From contig CAVNZM010000006.1 in NCBI GenBank assembly GCA_963693365.1, positions 2,418,001 through 2,482,000 on the forward strand: a DNA stretch of 64,000 nt. The letters are read 5' to 3'. Below are positions 1 through 33,500 of the stretch, one piece after another. The stretch is from Amoebidium appalachense. Lineage: Eukaryota > Ichthyosporea. The position numbers were made by a program, and so were the translations under genes. The notes below the pieces were generated by a model. It had not been told where the DNA came from and did not search any database. It saw nothing but the letters and a program-made list of their open reading frames with translations. Numbering within the stretch: the first letter of the stretch is position 1; the number at the start of each line of letters is the position of its first letter.

Positions 1-19507
<19,507 letters not shown>

Positions 19508-20936
19508 GGTGTCCTCCCCTGTGCTTCTGAAGATCTAGATGCCACAATCATAGAATCTGAGCTGGTCGTTGCGTGTGGTCGTGAGTTTCTCTGATTAGAA
19601 CCGTTTCTGCTATCTACATAGGTTGCATGACTCCACCACAATGGCTGATATGCATGCTAAGACACTGTTGTCTGCAGTCAACCAGTTCCAGTAGGCAGCG
19701 CTTTGAATGTATATATAATGGAACGACTTGAAAGTCAGAAAGGACAAACAGCCGACAACAACACTAGTTACCTAATAATACTCGCTCCCTCTCTGACACT
19801 GAGAAACACTTTGACTCTGCTTACACAAGAGCATCACAAAGGGTCGCGATCGAGTCACCGGGAGTCCGGCCGCGAGGCTGTGCGCGGGGTAGCCTGCACT
19901 GCGGAGCAGGGTAGGGATTACGAAAAAAAAATCGTCGTAATTACGATTAACGAGAGACCCCGATACGAATAAGGTCAGGGTACCGTCGTAACAGCTTTCG
20001 TATCAGGTGTGTAGCATTATAAACGCTTGAATATGTAATTTTCCAAAAAAAAATTAATATTTCTGTTCAAGAACAGCACATTCCCCCCCCAAGAACATAG
20101 CTACAGCGCTTCTCATGTGCAATATCGAGCCCCGATAAGGTTCCAGAGCTTGTAATCTTGCGGTACTTAATTTGTAAAAACACGTATTTCGAGTTTTGCG
20201 ACTGGAGGGGCGTTTTAGGCGGGGCCTGCAGCTCCCCAAAAACCCACCCCGTTACGATTAAGAAATTGTCCGTTACGATTGGCCAAAGGGCGATACGGTT
20301 AAGCTGGCGAACCCCAGCCCAACCCTGCTGCGGAGTCGCCAGTGCCGGATTTGCTGACGTCACATGCAGCGTTCATTCTGGTGCCGATAGCTGATTGGTG
20401 CACCTAACAGGGACCCGCGAATCAAAATCTTCAAAGCATGCAAAAAAGCATTCCAACCTCGACACTGTACTATAGCTATGTAGCCAAATGTGGGTCGGGA
20501 CATTCGAAACTTTCCTAGTACGTGCCTGTACACGGTACATGCCTCCGCACGACTGCGGTCGTCCCCACACGCCCATAATTTACCAGAAATACAACAAAAC
20601 TCCCTCAGTAGTGTGTAAAGCCTATAAATAGACGTCAAGAAATAGCCCCAAGAATAGAAAAAAATACAGTGCCACTGTATCACGGCACCTGGGCTCGTTC
20701 AATGGCTCAGAGATATTGCTATTTTTGGCTAAAGTAAACAAAAGGGCCTCTCCTATTCGTCTCTCGAGTGTCGTCAGCTTAGCCAATAGGAGCTCGCCAA
20801 ATTATGCATCACCCACACAGCAGTCACAAAAGTAAAACGAAACAGGGGTCCCCTTTTTCAGTGCTTTGTCAATCTCTCTGTTTACTGAGCTAAGTCGCCC
20901 CTTGCAAAACCCACCCATCACCCATCTATTTCAGCC
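19508..20936. promoter_or_regulatory. Divergent upstream region between ABCA and the ATPase gene
   Basis: 1.43 kb free of convincing coding sequence and of long microsatellites. It contains CCAAT-type elements in either orientation (ATTGG or CCAAT), including 20274-20282, 20390-20398 and 20779-20788. The ATPase ATG at 20937 follows a pyrimidine-rich stretch (CATCTATTTCAGCC), so a 5' UTR intron ending at the AG of 20933-20934 is possible. No TATA box is clear. Confidence 0.5.
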
Positions 20937-22623
20937 ATGGCCGGCAACGAAGACAATGTTGTTTCGGAGGAGACCGAGTGGGTGCCACCCCCCGGTCCCC
21001 TCGGGGCCCTTTTCACCGCCACGAAGATGCTCGCCCGTCCCTTGGGTGCAGTTGTAGCCATAGCTAACGACGACAGCATCCTCACCAAGTCTCTCGTGTA
21101 TCTTGCACTGGGGGGTGTGGGTTACACGTGCCTGTACGCATACACCAAGTACCAGGAGCAGCTAGTGCTCTATAGAGCCCAGCCCAAGGTTGACCTGCCC
21201 TGGCACTTTGACCGCCCCACCGAACACCGACACATAGTGCACTCTCTGGATAAGCGCAGGCTCGTGGTCGTCGTTGGGCCCCCGCGCAGCGGCAAAACGG
21301 CCGTGATTACCAAGGCAACGAGGGAAGCGGCCGCGCGCGGGCCCACGTGCAGGCCACTGCTGCACTATGACTTGGCCGATGCGGCTTTTGCGGACGTGCA
21401 GGGTAGGTGGTTATGGCTGTGAGTGCACATGCAAGCTTCCCCGTGCACGGAAACTGGAAGATATACACGCAAACGCCCGTGCTTGCGTTCGTAGCAACGC
21501 CTATCTGCTTCTGTCTAGTGACCTCCGATCCTGCGGCCCTCAAACACCCCCCACTATCTCCCTCACGCACTTGTTTTCGGCTCTATTATTTCCGTCTGTC
21601 TCCGTTGTGTTCTCCATATTCCCTTGCTTGCCTCCTGACACATTTGCAAAATTACAAACAAGCCTTGCGGGTTTCAGACTGTGCTAGTTGAATTTCTAAC
21701 CCAATACGAACTGATGCACACACCGAGGGCTTCCTGTGGGCCTTCGACCACCGTGCCTGTTGATACACCAGTTTCTTCCTACCCTATTTCACTTCCAGAC
21801 ATCGTCCTCCTCTACGTCCCCCTTCCCTCTCCCCTCCCTTTCCCCCTCCCTCTTCCCATGCACACACAACACAGACCTGCAATAACACGCTCACACTTCC
21901 CTGCTGTCCCGACTCGACCTCTCCCCAAACCAAAACTGCCTTTTTGCGGCTAAAACTAATATCCCAGTGCTTTACCCGCATCACTTTGCTGTTTCCCTCT
22001 TCTCCCCTTCCCCCACTCCCCCCCCCCCTCCCACCGATCCAACCACCCACCATCTGCCTCCTCCTGGGTTGACGCCCCGCCCAACCCTGCCACTTACCAT
22101 TCCCCCCCTCCCCCCCCTCCTCTTCCCCTCCCCCCTCCATAGGGCTTGCACGGCGGCTCACCACACCCAACCCCCTTGAGGTTCTCTATAACGTCATCAA
22201 GGGAGCCACCCTTGCTGTAAGTGGCAGCAACCCCGAGTTTGATGGGGATTCATCTCTGACTGGAGATGAGAGCATGATGATCAACCGCATACGAGAGAGT
22301 CTCAGAATGCTGAGCTACCGGGCGGCCAGCAGCAACGCGGTAAATGTGATTGAAAATCTGCAGGCCATGTTCAAGTTGTTTAGGGACGGGGAGGTGGGCA
22401 ACCGAACGCTGGTGCTGTATCTGAACTGGCTCAAGGAGCTGGCTACACAGGTGCGTGTGTGTGTGGGTGTGTGTGTTTGTATGTGTGTGGGTGTGTGGGT
22501 GCGTGCGCGTGTGTGTGTGAGTGGGTGGGTGGGGTGGGGGTTGGGGGGGGGGGGGGGGGGGGGGGAGGGAGGGATGGGGATGGGTGTTCTGTGCGATCAA
22601 AACCGTGGCTGTGTCCCGCCGTG

Positions 22624-22659
<36 letters not shown>

Positions 22660-23409
22660 CCCTTCGGCTCCCCCTTTCCCCTTTACCGCTTACCCGAATG
22701 CAGGGAAAGAAAAGGATGCTGCTACTGCTTAGCTTTCATGACGGGGGTGTTTGGTGGTTGCTTGTGCACGGGAGCAGGTGTTTTTTTTTTGTTGTTGTTG
22801 TTGGTGGGGGCACGGGAGGGAGGGGGGGGGCGGTCAAGACTGATTAAAGTAAATACGCATGTGAATCCAGTGGGGTGAACGTGTCAGTTTGTGTGCGCCT
22901 AAAAGGGGTTGAAGGGAGGGGATGCGAGAGAAGGGGGGGGGGGGGGGGGAGGGGCAAGTAGCAGGGTATTTATGTGTCTGTGTGTGTATCGGTGGAGGGA
23001 AAGGTGTGTGTGTGGGGGGGGGGGGGGGGATCCCGAATTTGTGTGTGCCTTGCACGGTTTTGCAGTACTTTGTGGGCAGAGTTCCGCGTTCAAGTTGATC
23101 CCCCTCCCTCTCCCCCTCCCCGGGCTGCTTCTTTCCCATTTCTTAGTCAGTCTATCCCCCAAGTTCCTTCCACCTCTCTTGCTTCCGTTATCAATCAATC
23201 CATCCCCCCGCACACCCAAACTATCCCCTAACACCCAGTGGCACCCACCCCTTCATTCTTCCACATGACGAGCCTCAGGTTGATGGGGGACCCTCCTTCC
23301 TAGTTCGGTCTCCGTTTTTGCTTTTATCAGTTACGTGGCATTCTTTTCTGCTCACTTCATTTCTTTTTTATGGCTCTGCCCTGCCGTGCACCGAACCATG
23401 CCTGGTGCC

Positions 23410-23443
<34 letters not shown>

Positions 23444-24001
23444 ATCCCTCACTCCCTCACCCAGTGGATGTATTGGGAGCTCCCTCAGATGGGCACTGCT
23501 TATAATGCATACTCCTTATGTGTCATTAGCACTCTGCGCCATGTTGTCCGTCTTGAATGCGCACTCTGTACTCCTAAACACATTCTTCAAACCCCCCCCC
23601 CCCCCTTCAGGACTCCCGTGTGACGGTAGCCATCAGTACCACGGGGGATTTCTTCTTTGATTGGTTCCATGGGCGCATCTTCAATGCATCTATCACCGTG
23701 GTGGGGGTGGGTGATCTGAGCAGAGAGGAGGCTACAAGATACTACGAGAAGATGGTGTGTGTGGAATATCATGTGTGGTGCAATGCACACAGTGCATGTG
23801 GGCACGTGCATGCAACATACATACAGACATACACACACGAGAACATGCGCTTGCACGTGTGTACTGCATGCACACACACATCAGTGCGCATGCACACAGA
23901 CACCGTACACACATATATACACACACACACCACACACACACACACACACACGCACGCACGCACACGCACACGCACACACACACACACACATGCATACATA
24001 C

Positions 24002-24032
<31 letters not shown>

Positions 24033-24296
24033 CACACACATGCATACATACATTAGGACATGCACTCTCCCTCTAATCTCTGACCCTTTTTGTCCCTCCC
24101 CCCCCCCCCCCCCCCCCTTCTCTTTCTCTCCTCTCTTTCTTTCCCCCCCTGCCCCAGGTTTCCATGTGCACGCCTGTCCACCAGTATCCCTTTCATATTA
24201 CACTCTGCACCTTTAACTGAACCTATCTCCCTGCATGCGCTTTTTTTTTAACATCCACGGCTTCCTTGCACTGCTTAGAAGTATCTCTCTCTCCCT

Positions 24297-24377
<81 letters not shown>

Positions 24378-24833
24378 CCTCTCTCCCTCGCCCTCCCCCC
24401 CCCCCCCCCCCTCTCTCCCCGAGGCTCTCTCTCTCTCTGTCTCTCTTTTTTTCTCTCTCGCGCGCTCTCTCTCTCTCTCTCTCTCCCCCCGGGGCTCCCT
24501 CTCCCTCTCTTTACCATGCCTTCTTTCCCTCTCCCCCCCCCCCCCCCCCCCCCCCCGCCCCTCTCTCTTTCTCGCTTTCCTTCCTCCCTCCTCCTCTTTC
24601 CACCTCCCTCTATCTCTTCCCCTCCCACTCTCTGCCTGTCTCCCTCCTTACCTCTCACAATCCTCTCACCCTCTCTCCAGTTCTCTCGCCTCTCTCTCTC
24701 TCTCTCTTTCTCCCCTTTCCCTCGTCTCTCCCCTCTCTCTCCCTTCCCCTGCCCCACCTCTCTTCCTCAGTGCCTCCTCCCGCATCCCTCTCTCTCTCTC
24801 TGCCCCCCTGCCTCCCTCCCTCCTTCCTCCCCC

Positions 24834-24875
<42 letters not shown>

Positions 24876-25331
24876 TTCTCTCGCTCTCTTCATCTCTCTC
24901 TCTCACCCCACCCCACCCCCCCCCGGGGGGGGGGGGGGGGGGGGAGGGTCTCGTTGTCTCCCTCCTGCCTTTTCTCTTCCCCCTACCTATCTCTCTAACC
25001 CCGTGTCCGTTTCTCTCCCCCTTGTCCTCCCCCCTTCCCCCTCCCCCTCCCCTCCTCCCCCTACCCCCCCCCCCCCCCTTCCCTCCGGGCACACATACAC
25101 ACATTACAGCCACAACCACCACCACCATCACCATCACTAGCACCACCCCCACGCCGTCCTTCCCCTTTTCCAGGTGTTTCCATGCGTGTGTTCCAACACT
25201 TGGTTCTCCCTATCAGCAATGTGATTACAGATGTAGTACATATGGTACTTGTTTTGCCTGTTTTCTTCACTCTGACTGAAAACGATGATTGTTTTGCACA
25301 CGTGTACATGTGCACATGGCTGAAGGTTCGT

Positions 25332-25383
<52 letters not shown>

Positions 25384-25406
25384 ATACACACTCGTACACA
25401 CATACA

Positions 25407-25473
<67 letters not shown>

Positions 25474-26258
25474 TTCCGAGAGGCTCTCCTTCCAACTACA
25501 CACGCAAGCCATAGCCCTCTTTGATGATGTCTATGCAATTGTTGGGGGCAGTATGGCCGACATAGATCTCTTTGTGGACGAATACGAACTCTCCAACGGC
25601 ACACTCAACCCCGCCAACTTGTCTGCTGTAGGAGTAGCCCAGGCCAAAATATGCAGGGCCCTACACCCCGACTCTCTGACTAATGTGATCTTCCTCCGCC
25701 CCCCAACATTCACACGTGAGGATACAATAAAGATGTACAAGTATGAGACTCCCCCCCCCCCCCCCCTCAACACATGCACAGACACACACACCACCACCAC
25801 CACCACCACCACCACACAATGCTGCTTGTGATGCATACGCTTTGTGTGCTTTGCCAAGTCAGCATCAACAATTGCGCGTCGTGAATGTGTAATCTGTACC
25901 CTGTAACACATTTTACACCCCCCCCTTCCCCCCTCCCCCCCCCTTCCAAACCCCAATCCCCGGAAGCTCCCCATTCTCTGGGTGCTTCATCACCAGTGAT
26001 GTCGCTGTTTGCCACCGACTCCCATAACACTCTCTGTAGACCCGCATAGAAAAGAGTGATGCCTGCCTGTGTGGCATTGGTGGTGTGAAACTTTAGCGTT
26101 GCGCGTGTCACGTGTTGTAGTCGGTGCATAGCCCTAAAGTTTGCATTGTCCCGATGTTTTGCGTGCATATGCACCCATGCATAATCACATGTGTTTCCTT
26201 GTTTGTTGGCCGTCACAGTTCTGACAGGAAAAGTGTGTGTGTGTGTGTGTGTGTGGGG

Positions 26259-26292
<34 letters not shown>

Positions 26293-27289
26293 ATACACTA
26301 ACACACACCATAACGAGGACTTTAGAAAACTATTGCAGGGCTAGACATCGAGATTAAACTTTTTGTGGCATTATCACGGTCAGAGGGCCCGGGGGGGAGG
26401 AGGGGAAGGGGGGTAGTGGGGGAGGAGAGAGAAGGGCGAGGAAGCGGGGTGCAGATGGGGTCGTAGGGGGGGCAGGGGAGAGTTGGGGGGAGAGAGAGAA
26501 GTCGGGAATTGAGAGGGGGGAGGTGTGTGGGGGACTGGGGGAGCGGGGTGGTAGGGTTAGAGAAGGGGAGGAGTGGAGAAGTGGGGGTGGCAGGGGGGGG
26601 GGAGGGGGGGGGGGAGTCTCAGATGAGAAGTGGTGGGGGGGGGGGGGGGGGGGGGGGGGGGAGGGGGGGGGGGCGGGGGGAGAAACAGGGGAGCGGTTAA
26701 ACAAATCATTAATGGATGGGTTTGGCACAGGGCATTCACTTCTGCCGAGGAGGGATTCATCACGCTGCAGGCAGCGCAGCAGATGGTCGAGTGGTCAGCG
26801 CTCAGTGACATGCTGCATATGGGCCTACTGCAGTACAGGCCCATGAGCCCCACATGGGTGGACTGTGCCCTGTGCAGAGAGAACAACACAGTGGGACCAA
26901 TACGGCCCCTGGAGAGATATGCAATGAAGAGGGTGATGGAGGGTTTGAAGGAGGTGGGTGAGGGAGTGGGGGAGGAGTAGGAAGGGGAAGTGGGAAGGTG
27001 TCGCAGCGAGTTGAGTGGGTGGCCATGAGAGTCAGAGAATGCGGAGAGTCAATGGGACCGTGCATACGTTTCAGTATGTATAGATAGGTACGTGAATCAT
27101 TGCAGCACATTGCCATGTTTAGCTCTTAGACGAGTAATGCAGTGCATGCACTGCCTTACACAACATGCATGCGCATGGGGATTATGGCAAGACGTGTACG
27201 TGTAAGCGCAGCTGCGTGTGTCCGCAACCATATGCATGCACTGATACACACAAGACAACATGACAAGATACAGCTGCGATGTAACATAC

Positions 27290-27361
<72 letters not shown>

Positions 27362-27507
27362 CAACGGTGGCTGACAGTGTGCTTATAATAATTATGGCCC
27401 AGCATGAGTTAAGAAGTATTGAGATGCAGATGGAGTGGCTAAGCTGTATCGACAGCATTAAACCGAGAGAACTTAACTTGATTGTGTTTGAACGAGATTA
27501 TTTGTAG
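20937..27507 (+). CDS. Membrane-anchored P-loop ATPase (Arch_ATPase/AAA-like), 532 aa, 6 exons
   Basis: Exons 20937-21402, 22143-22450, 23611-23754, 25472-25740, 26689-26953 and 27361-27507; all joins keep phase and the stop is TAG. Residues 52-69 ([18 protein letters not shown]) form one hydrophobic segment. A Walker A motif GPPRSGKT follows at residues 114-121, preceded by a hydrophobic strand (RRLVVVV). Exon 3 carries the beta-strand and motif [12 protein letters not shown], which resembles the late part of archaeal-type ATPase/STAND NTPase domains. The C-terminal third (residues 396-532) is helical with no family I recognise. A single N-terminal helix with the ATPase downstream suggests anchoring to an organelle or ER membrane, which is an inference. 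The start is the first ATG of the open frame. Introns are 190-1,720 bp and repeat-rich. The family assignment is moderate; partner and substrate are unknown. Confidence 0.8.
23486..23591 (+). repeat. Dispersed poly-C-tailed intronic element, copy C
   Basis: It reads TGCTTATAATGCATACTCC, GCACTCTGCGCCATGTTGTC, then TTCAAACCCCC. It sits immediately before the exon 3 acceptor of the ATPase gene, so its poly-C tail acts as the pyrimidine tract of that intron. Confidence 0.7.
24290..24950. repeat. (CT)n and poly-C rich pyrimidine tract in ATPase intron 3
   Basis: Almost 650 bp of pure or near-pure pyrimidine on the transcript strand: (CT)n at 24291-24375 and 24425-24486, and poly-C at 24395-24411, 24533-24556 and 24834-24875. 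A C-to-G switch at 24917-24944 puts poly-C and poly-G side by side. Upstream, 23870-24050 is (CA)n. Confidence 0.95.
25335..25471. repeat. (CA)n array forming the acceptor of ATPase exon 4
   Basis: CA repeats run without break into the acceptor ACAG at 25468-25471. An equivalent array at 27291-27360 forms the acceptor of exon 6. Confidence 0.95.
25820..25918 (+). repeat. Dispersed poly-C-tailed intronic element, copy D (diverged)
   Basis: It keeps TGCTTGTGATGCATACGCTTT and the 3' end TAACACATTTTACACCCCCC but differs in the middle. It lies in ATPase intron 25741-26688. Confidence 0.45.
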
Positions 27508-27713
27508 GCACTGCCAGAACGGATTGAATCCTTGGCGGATTTTCTCACATCACTTTGTTAAGCGGGAGTTAAGGTGATGGTCATTAGAATCGAAAGATAT
27601 TCCGATTAGATTCTGAAAGAGGGTCACTAGTAGAAGAAATGTAGTTGGGTGAATCTGCTAACTTGACGGGTCATGATGCGCAGGCGATAAAGTATAATGT
27701 GCTTGTTGTATTC

Positions 27714-27719
27714 AATAAA
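27714..27719 (+). other. Possible polyadenylation signal AATAAA
   Basis: AATAAA lies 207 bases after the ATPase stop codon in AT-rich sequence. This is motif evidence only. Confidence 0.3.
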
Positions 27720-28292
27720 AATGAATGACCTTTAAAATTAAACCTTAAATTTAAGGTTGACATTGGTGTAACGTTTGCCTGATCATGAGGCTAAGCACTA
27801 TTATCAAGTTATCAGGCTGTACACAGGAAAAGTCCATGGTATGTGCAGCTGAACTTCATCTTTTCTGACTCGCTTGAAGTGCTCCGGAAGCTTTTGCTTT
27901 GTTACCAATCAACAAACCCGGGTCACTGAGTGTGTGTAGTGCGTGTGTGTATGTGTGTGTGTGTGTGTGTCAGTGTGTGTGTGTGTTTGTGTGTGTAGTG
28001 CGTGTGTGTATGTATGTGTGTGTGTGCAACCGGCTAAGAAAGAGTGTAACTGTTTACATTAATGGCCCCACGGGTGCCCGGACGTCTTTAATTGACTCGA
28101 GCTCCCTGGCTCTATGCATTGCTGCAGGTGAAAATGCATGCATAGATCTATGGTGACGATTTGGAATTTGCTACGGTATCGTTTGTCACTGGGTGTGTTT
28201 GTGTGTGTGGTGTGCGTGTCCACACGTGTGTATGATCATCATAATCAGTGTGTTAAATTTGTGTGTGTGTATGTGCGTGTGTGTGTGTTTGT

Positions 28293-28337
<45 letters not shown>

Positions 28338-28401
28338 CGCGTACGCGTACGTCGCGCGTGCAAGCGTGTGTAGATCATATGTGTCACGGTGTACGGCGTG
28401 T

Positions 28402-28446
<45 letters not shown>

Positions 28447-29329
28447 TCTCTCCCACCGTCCTGTGGGTCATTTTTCTCAGACTGGGCTGCGGAACGGTTT
28501 TTTTATTTATTTATTTATTTTGTGGGGGAGGGAGGGGGGTGCCAGAATATACAACAATAGTGCACGAGTTGGCATATGCATTTCGCACGCACGTGCACAG
28601 CACGATTCTTCATTAGTTGCACATCTTTGGTTTACACAGGTTGCACGAGCACATAGCATACATAGTTAGGTACGATCGTTTATTTGTGCTTTATCTCCCT
28701 TTATTTCATAAGCATGTCCGGCATGCTCTTGTTTGCCCTCTGTTATTCATTAGGCACGTGTGGTATTCATAGTTTGTTTAGCTATTGGCGATAGCGAGAG
28801 GAAAGCACGCATCCGGCGATTGTTGTGCATGCTTTTCATGTTTTCTGTGTAGTCGGGTGTTTTGTCTGCGATTGGACCGTATGAGGGGAATGCAGTTTGA
28901 TTTCCGTTCATGTACGTGTCGTTATATGATTGGTCAGATTTATAGTATTCATAGTATTTGCCAATCAGATGCGCAAATACCTTTGGATAGATCTGTATTC
29001 ATGGAATCTGCCTGCGGCAGATAAATAGGTGAGAATCGAGCATAATAAATTAGACGTAGATTGACAGAACATGCAACTGTGTTTCTACCTCTCCACACTA
29101 CCCTCTCTGTTAGTGCTGTGGCATCGTGCATTGCCCAGCACCACTCTGCACGTGTTTATGTCTGTTAGTTTAGTGGCCATGGCCTGATCACCCACGTATA
29201 CTCTCATTCATATGCATGTGTGCCCAGGTGTCACCAGGTACGTGTTAGTTGTAGTGTGTACACTCTGCTAGTCAGGCGAGAATAGTAGGGGCTTTTGCCG
29301 TAAGTCAGCACTTTTCTTGCAGGGGGACG

Positions 29330-29344
29330 GGGGGGGGGGGGGGA

Positions 29345-29379
<35 letters not shown>

Positions 29380-29598
29380 CTGTGCGAAAATGTGTGCATC
29401 AATGTGTGTACATTTGGATTATGAGTTCAAATTTGTTAGAGGGTGTATTTGTGTGTGTGGTGTGGTGTGTGTGTGTGTGCACGTCACAGTGTGCACGTGT
29501 AATACAATGCATACATAGTGTGTGTGTATGTGTGTGTGTGTGCAAAAAAAAAAAAAAAAAAAAAACGCAGCTTTGAAGAATTCACTTTTTTTTTTTTT

Positions 29599-29651
<53 letters not shown>
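29330..29651. repeat. Intergenic poly-G, poly-A and poly-T/poly-G tracts
   Basis: Poly-G (29330-29379), A22 (29544-29565), T22 (29587-29608) and G43 (29609-29650). The A and T tracts can fold back on each other. Confidence 0.95.
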
Positions 29652-29652
<1 letters not shown>

Positions 29653-29699
29653 CCTACTAGTACTAGTAGCTACGTGCTACGACCGAGAAACCATAATTA

Positions 29700-30455
29700 T
29701 AAGATTTTAGACCCCTAAAACCATACATTTTACCTAAAAAAATTATCGGACGACTCGACCAGGCCTAGGATCTGGACCACTGACCGAGTCCGCATGATCA
29801 ACGACGGTCATGACTGAGACCGTGTGTCGGCGGGCGAGCTCGAGCTCAGAGACTATGAGGCCCCGTGGCCGGGCCCCGCTCTTATTTTTTTAAGGGGCGA
29901 CGCGGACGATCCGGAGATCTAGAGCGGCTAATCGATTTATTCGTACCATAGAGCTCGAGGGCTCGAGGTCAGCACGTGCCAGGCCAGTATTACTATTAAT
30001 TGCAAACTAGAGAACCGTTAGGAAATCTAACGTGGGCAAAGTTGATATATATCGATAAAGAACCGTATTTCCGTGGGAAACATGACGACTGTTCAGAGTG
30101 TGCACTACCTCATCACTTGCCGTTTCGTAAATTTAAGGCTCAACCAATGCCAGGAAACTTCGTGACGAGTCGTCCACCGTCACAGCACCGTGTGGCGGTG
30201 ATCCACTGCGGCATGCTGCACGCACCGTCTGACCGTGGCACGCATATGCCGATTCCTTCTCTGGCCCGCGGGCTAGCTCGTACGCGTTGTCGGCTGCGCG
30301 GGGGCCTGGCCGCCTGGGCCCCCGCGGCCATGGCCATGCATATATATATTGCAAATTTATAATTATAAATTTGCAATATATATATAGATGGCCGGCATGC
30401 ATATGATCGATATATATATACATATTGATCCGGATCGCGATCCGCGGCCATGGCC

Positions 30456-30520
<65 letters not shown>

Positions 30521-33500
30521 AGCTAGCTATAGCTATATGATCATGATCAATTGATATGCTGCTGGGAGCGAATCAGCCGATCGTCCCTGGAGAGATGGGC
30601 AAAACTTATCGATCAGATTGCCTCGCGGAAGACTATGTGAGCCGTACCAGATCCATCATAATAATACTATACGTGAGGCATAAAGAGCAAACAGCAGGAA
30701 ACCTTTGGAACCGTTCGAAAAAACTTATAAACATTATGACAAAAGCACAAATGAAGGTCCAGATACTGCCTATGCGTTCTATTAATTTATATTATTTTAT
30801 TTTTTTCATATTTGAATGACCTTTTGGAAGCTTTTGATGATCGATTTTGGTACAGCTTGGTGTTGAGAGAGAGAAAAAAAACCCGCTGATCGCTCCCCGA
30901 ACAAACCCTTACTAGGATTTGCCCTTCTCTAACAATACTGCTTATATTTGTTCATGACAATGAGCCAACCCAAAAAGTTTGTTTGTTTATAGCCCTTTAA
31001 TATACCCTTCATTATGTCCCTACCCTACGGTAGGGTTATAATTGCCGGCGTCGAAGTCGGCTTTTGATCTACCCGGAATTACCCGATCTGGATTCCAGAA
31101 ATGCATCGCATTGCGGCTGACCGTGATCATCCCCGGCGCGAAAAATTCCGCACAAGATTGTTGCATTGTTATATTATGACACTATAAATATTTTACAATC
31201 ATAATAACACATATATATGCATAAATGCTAAGCGTTTGCCTTTTTTTATATCAATGGGTGATTGTGTTTAACTTAGCGGTTTGTATATTTACCTTGAGAA
31301 TACCGGTAGGGTAGAAATACTTGGTACATGTGCTCTAATGATTTAAGCGACGCGGCGTTTATCGGCGAATCATACAGATCGATTCGGCTTAAACAAACTT
31401 TTATCAATTTAAAAAATCAGTAAAAATTTTCTACGTCTAATTAGAGGCTCGGACGCCGTCACTCGCGGCTCCAATGTCTGATCACCAGTTTCAGACGGAA
31501 TAGTCTCGGCCAACCAGAAATTTTTGCCAGCACTTCGGCCTCAAGCCAAATGAATTGCGTGGACACGATCTCCGCCGGGGCCGAGGCTCCCTGGACGGAA
31601 CCGATACGGAACCAATTCCAAATCGGGTCGGAATCGGGTAGAGTTCGAATTATTTTTTTTTTGCCATGAGTTTCAGTCACTGACCGGAAAGGAAGGGTTG
31701 TTAGCGTTAACTTGCTCGCTGCCGGGGCGAGCGCTCGCCCTGCGGGGCACCTTGGGCTCTTGGCATGCCCATAGTGCTGACGTCACTGAGTCATCCGGGG
31801 GGAAAATCGCTTCCCATTCGGTTTGGAATAGGGAACCGGATCGGAATCGGCCTAGGAATCGGAATCGAGTCGGAATCGGTTTAGGATTCGGATCGGATCG
31901 AGAACCCGATCATTCGCAACATCATCAGCGCATCCTCTTGAGAGCACATACAGAGCACATGTGCTTTTCGGCGCATCCTCTTGACAGCTCTGTACTTCGC
32001 GTGTACTGATTCCTCTGTACTGCAGAGTACTTGGCAGCAGAACTGCAACATGCTTGTAGCTACAAATTACAGAAAAAGAAAAAAAGAAAATTACAGGCGC
32101 CTATAAACAAAAAACATGCACCTGTCATTTGCGGCTCCGCTCGCCCTACGTATGCTGGTGCTGACGTCACTGACCAAAAATTTTGCGATTGAATCAGAGC
32201 TGCAACAAAACGCTGAGGTCCGCGTGTGCTGGCTTCTCCCGTCACGTGTTATTGGTTTGAGGCTATTCCTCTAATTTTTTAGAGTGCTCGCACCTGCCAT
32301 ATACATGTGGCGGCCTGAGACATCATGGACTCGAAGTCATTGAAAGCACGTGTCTGATATCATCTCGTGTACTGCCGTAGTACTTTCGTCGCGTGTTTTT
32401 TACTCCTGATCGGATCTCAAAAACCGCACAACCCGTCTTCGGCTTTCGGCCTCAGGCCAAACCAAATAAAAATTGTGCGTGTCTGTGCATGCATATGTCA
32501 CGTCCTGACGTGACAGCACGTCACGCGGCACTGTACGTACAATAAATTTGACTTAATCGTACTATATATGTATATGTATATATGTATATATGTATACTAT
32601 TATATATATACTAGTATATATATATATATATACTATGATATATATATATATACATATATATAAAGCAGTATAGTGGGTGCAAATAGCCACAGCGCCTGCG
32701 GCCAGGTGCTATTCAATACGGTGCTAACTTATGATGTGCCATTATCATTTATGGTCATATCACGGTGGAAGGTTCTAGGCCTTCACGCTCTAATATTAGC
32801 TGGTCTACAGGGTGTGAAATTGTTTATTGACTATGTACGTCCCCCCTGGCCCGGAGTGTTTGGGTTAATCATTACCCCGCTGAGGAGGCGCTTAACTTAT
32901 TTTTACTCCTGATAAGATCGTCCGTGGAACAAACAGGGCTACCCTCTGAAATATTTCAATTTTTTCCTCTTTTTTTTTAGGGGTTTTAGGAAGCTGTTTC
33001 AGAAAGGATCAATGTACTATTTTGGCGGTTACCGAGATTCTATGCCCAATAAATGGAATCCAAGGCGATAAAACACAACATACCATCGATCCGAAGATCG
33101 CTTTTGATTGGCCCGAGGGTGACCTCTATTTGTGCACAATGAGGCATCAGGCAAAATGAAGACTCTGACGGTCCGACAGCGGGGGGCCCGGGCTGTTTCC
33201 AATCGTACATATTATTATGGCCGAGCTTCATCTTTTGGCATTCGAAATACAACGCCCATCAACTTTCCTACAAAGTGCTTCAAAGGCACCATAACTATAT
33301 ATGCACATGCATATGTAGTGCTTATGTGACCGTATCCCAATCCGGAATACCGTCATTCCTGCAACTGGCATATGATCACAGATGATCAATTTGCACCACG
33401 TATTCACACAGTGTTCCCACACCGCGGCTGTCGGTATATAGCTTCCATACACACACACATATCATGGTGATAATAACATGGCCACCCCTATGTACTCACT

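Larger units (their letters stand above)
27508..29700. other. Gene-free stretch: TG/poly-C/poly-G repeats
   Basis: ATPase 3' flank, then TG microsatellites (27930-28025, 28259-28330), poly-C (28403-28444), poly-G (29330-29380) and a poly-A (22)/poly-T (22) pair about 20 bp apart followed by about 43 G (29543-29650). No open frame has coding character. Confidence 0.6.
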
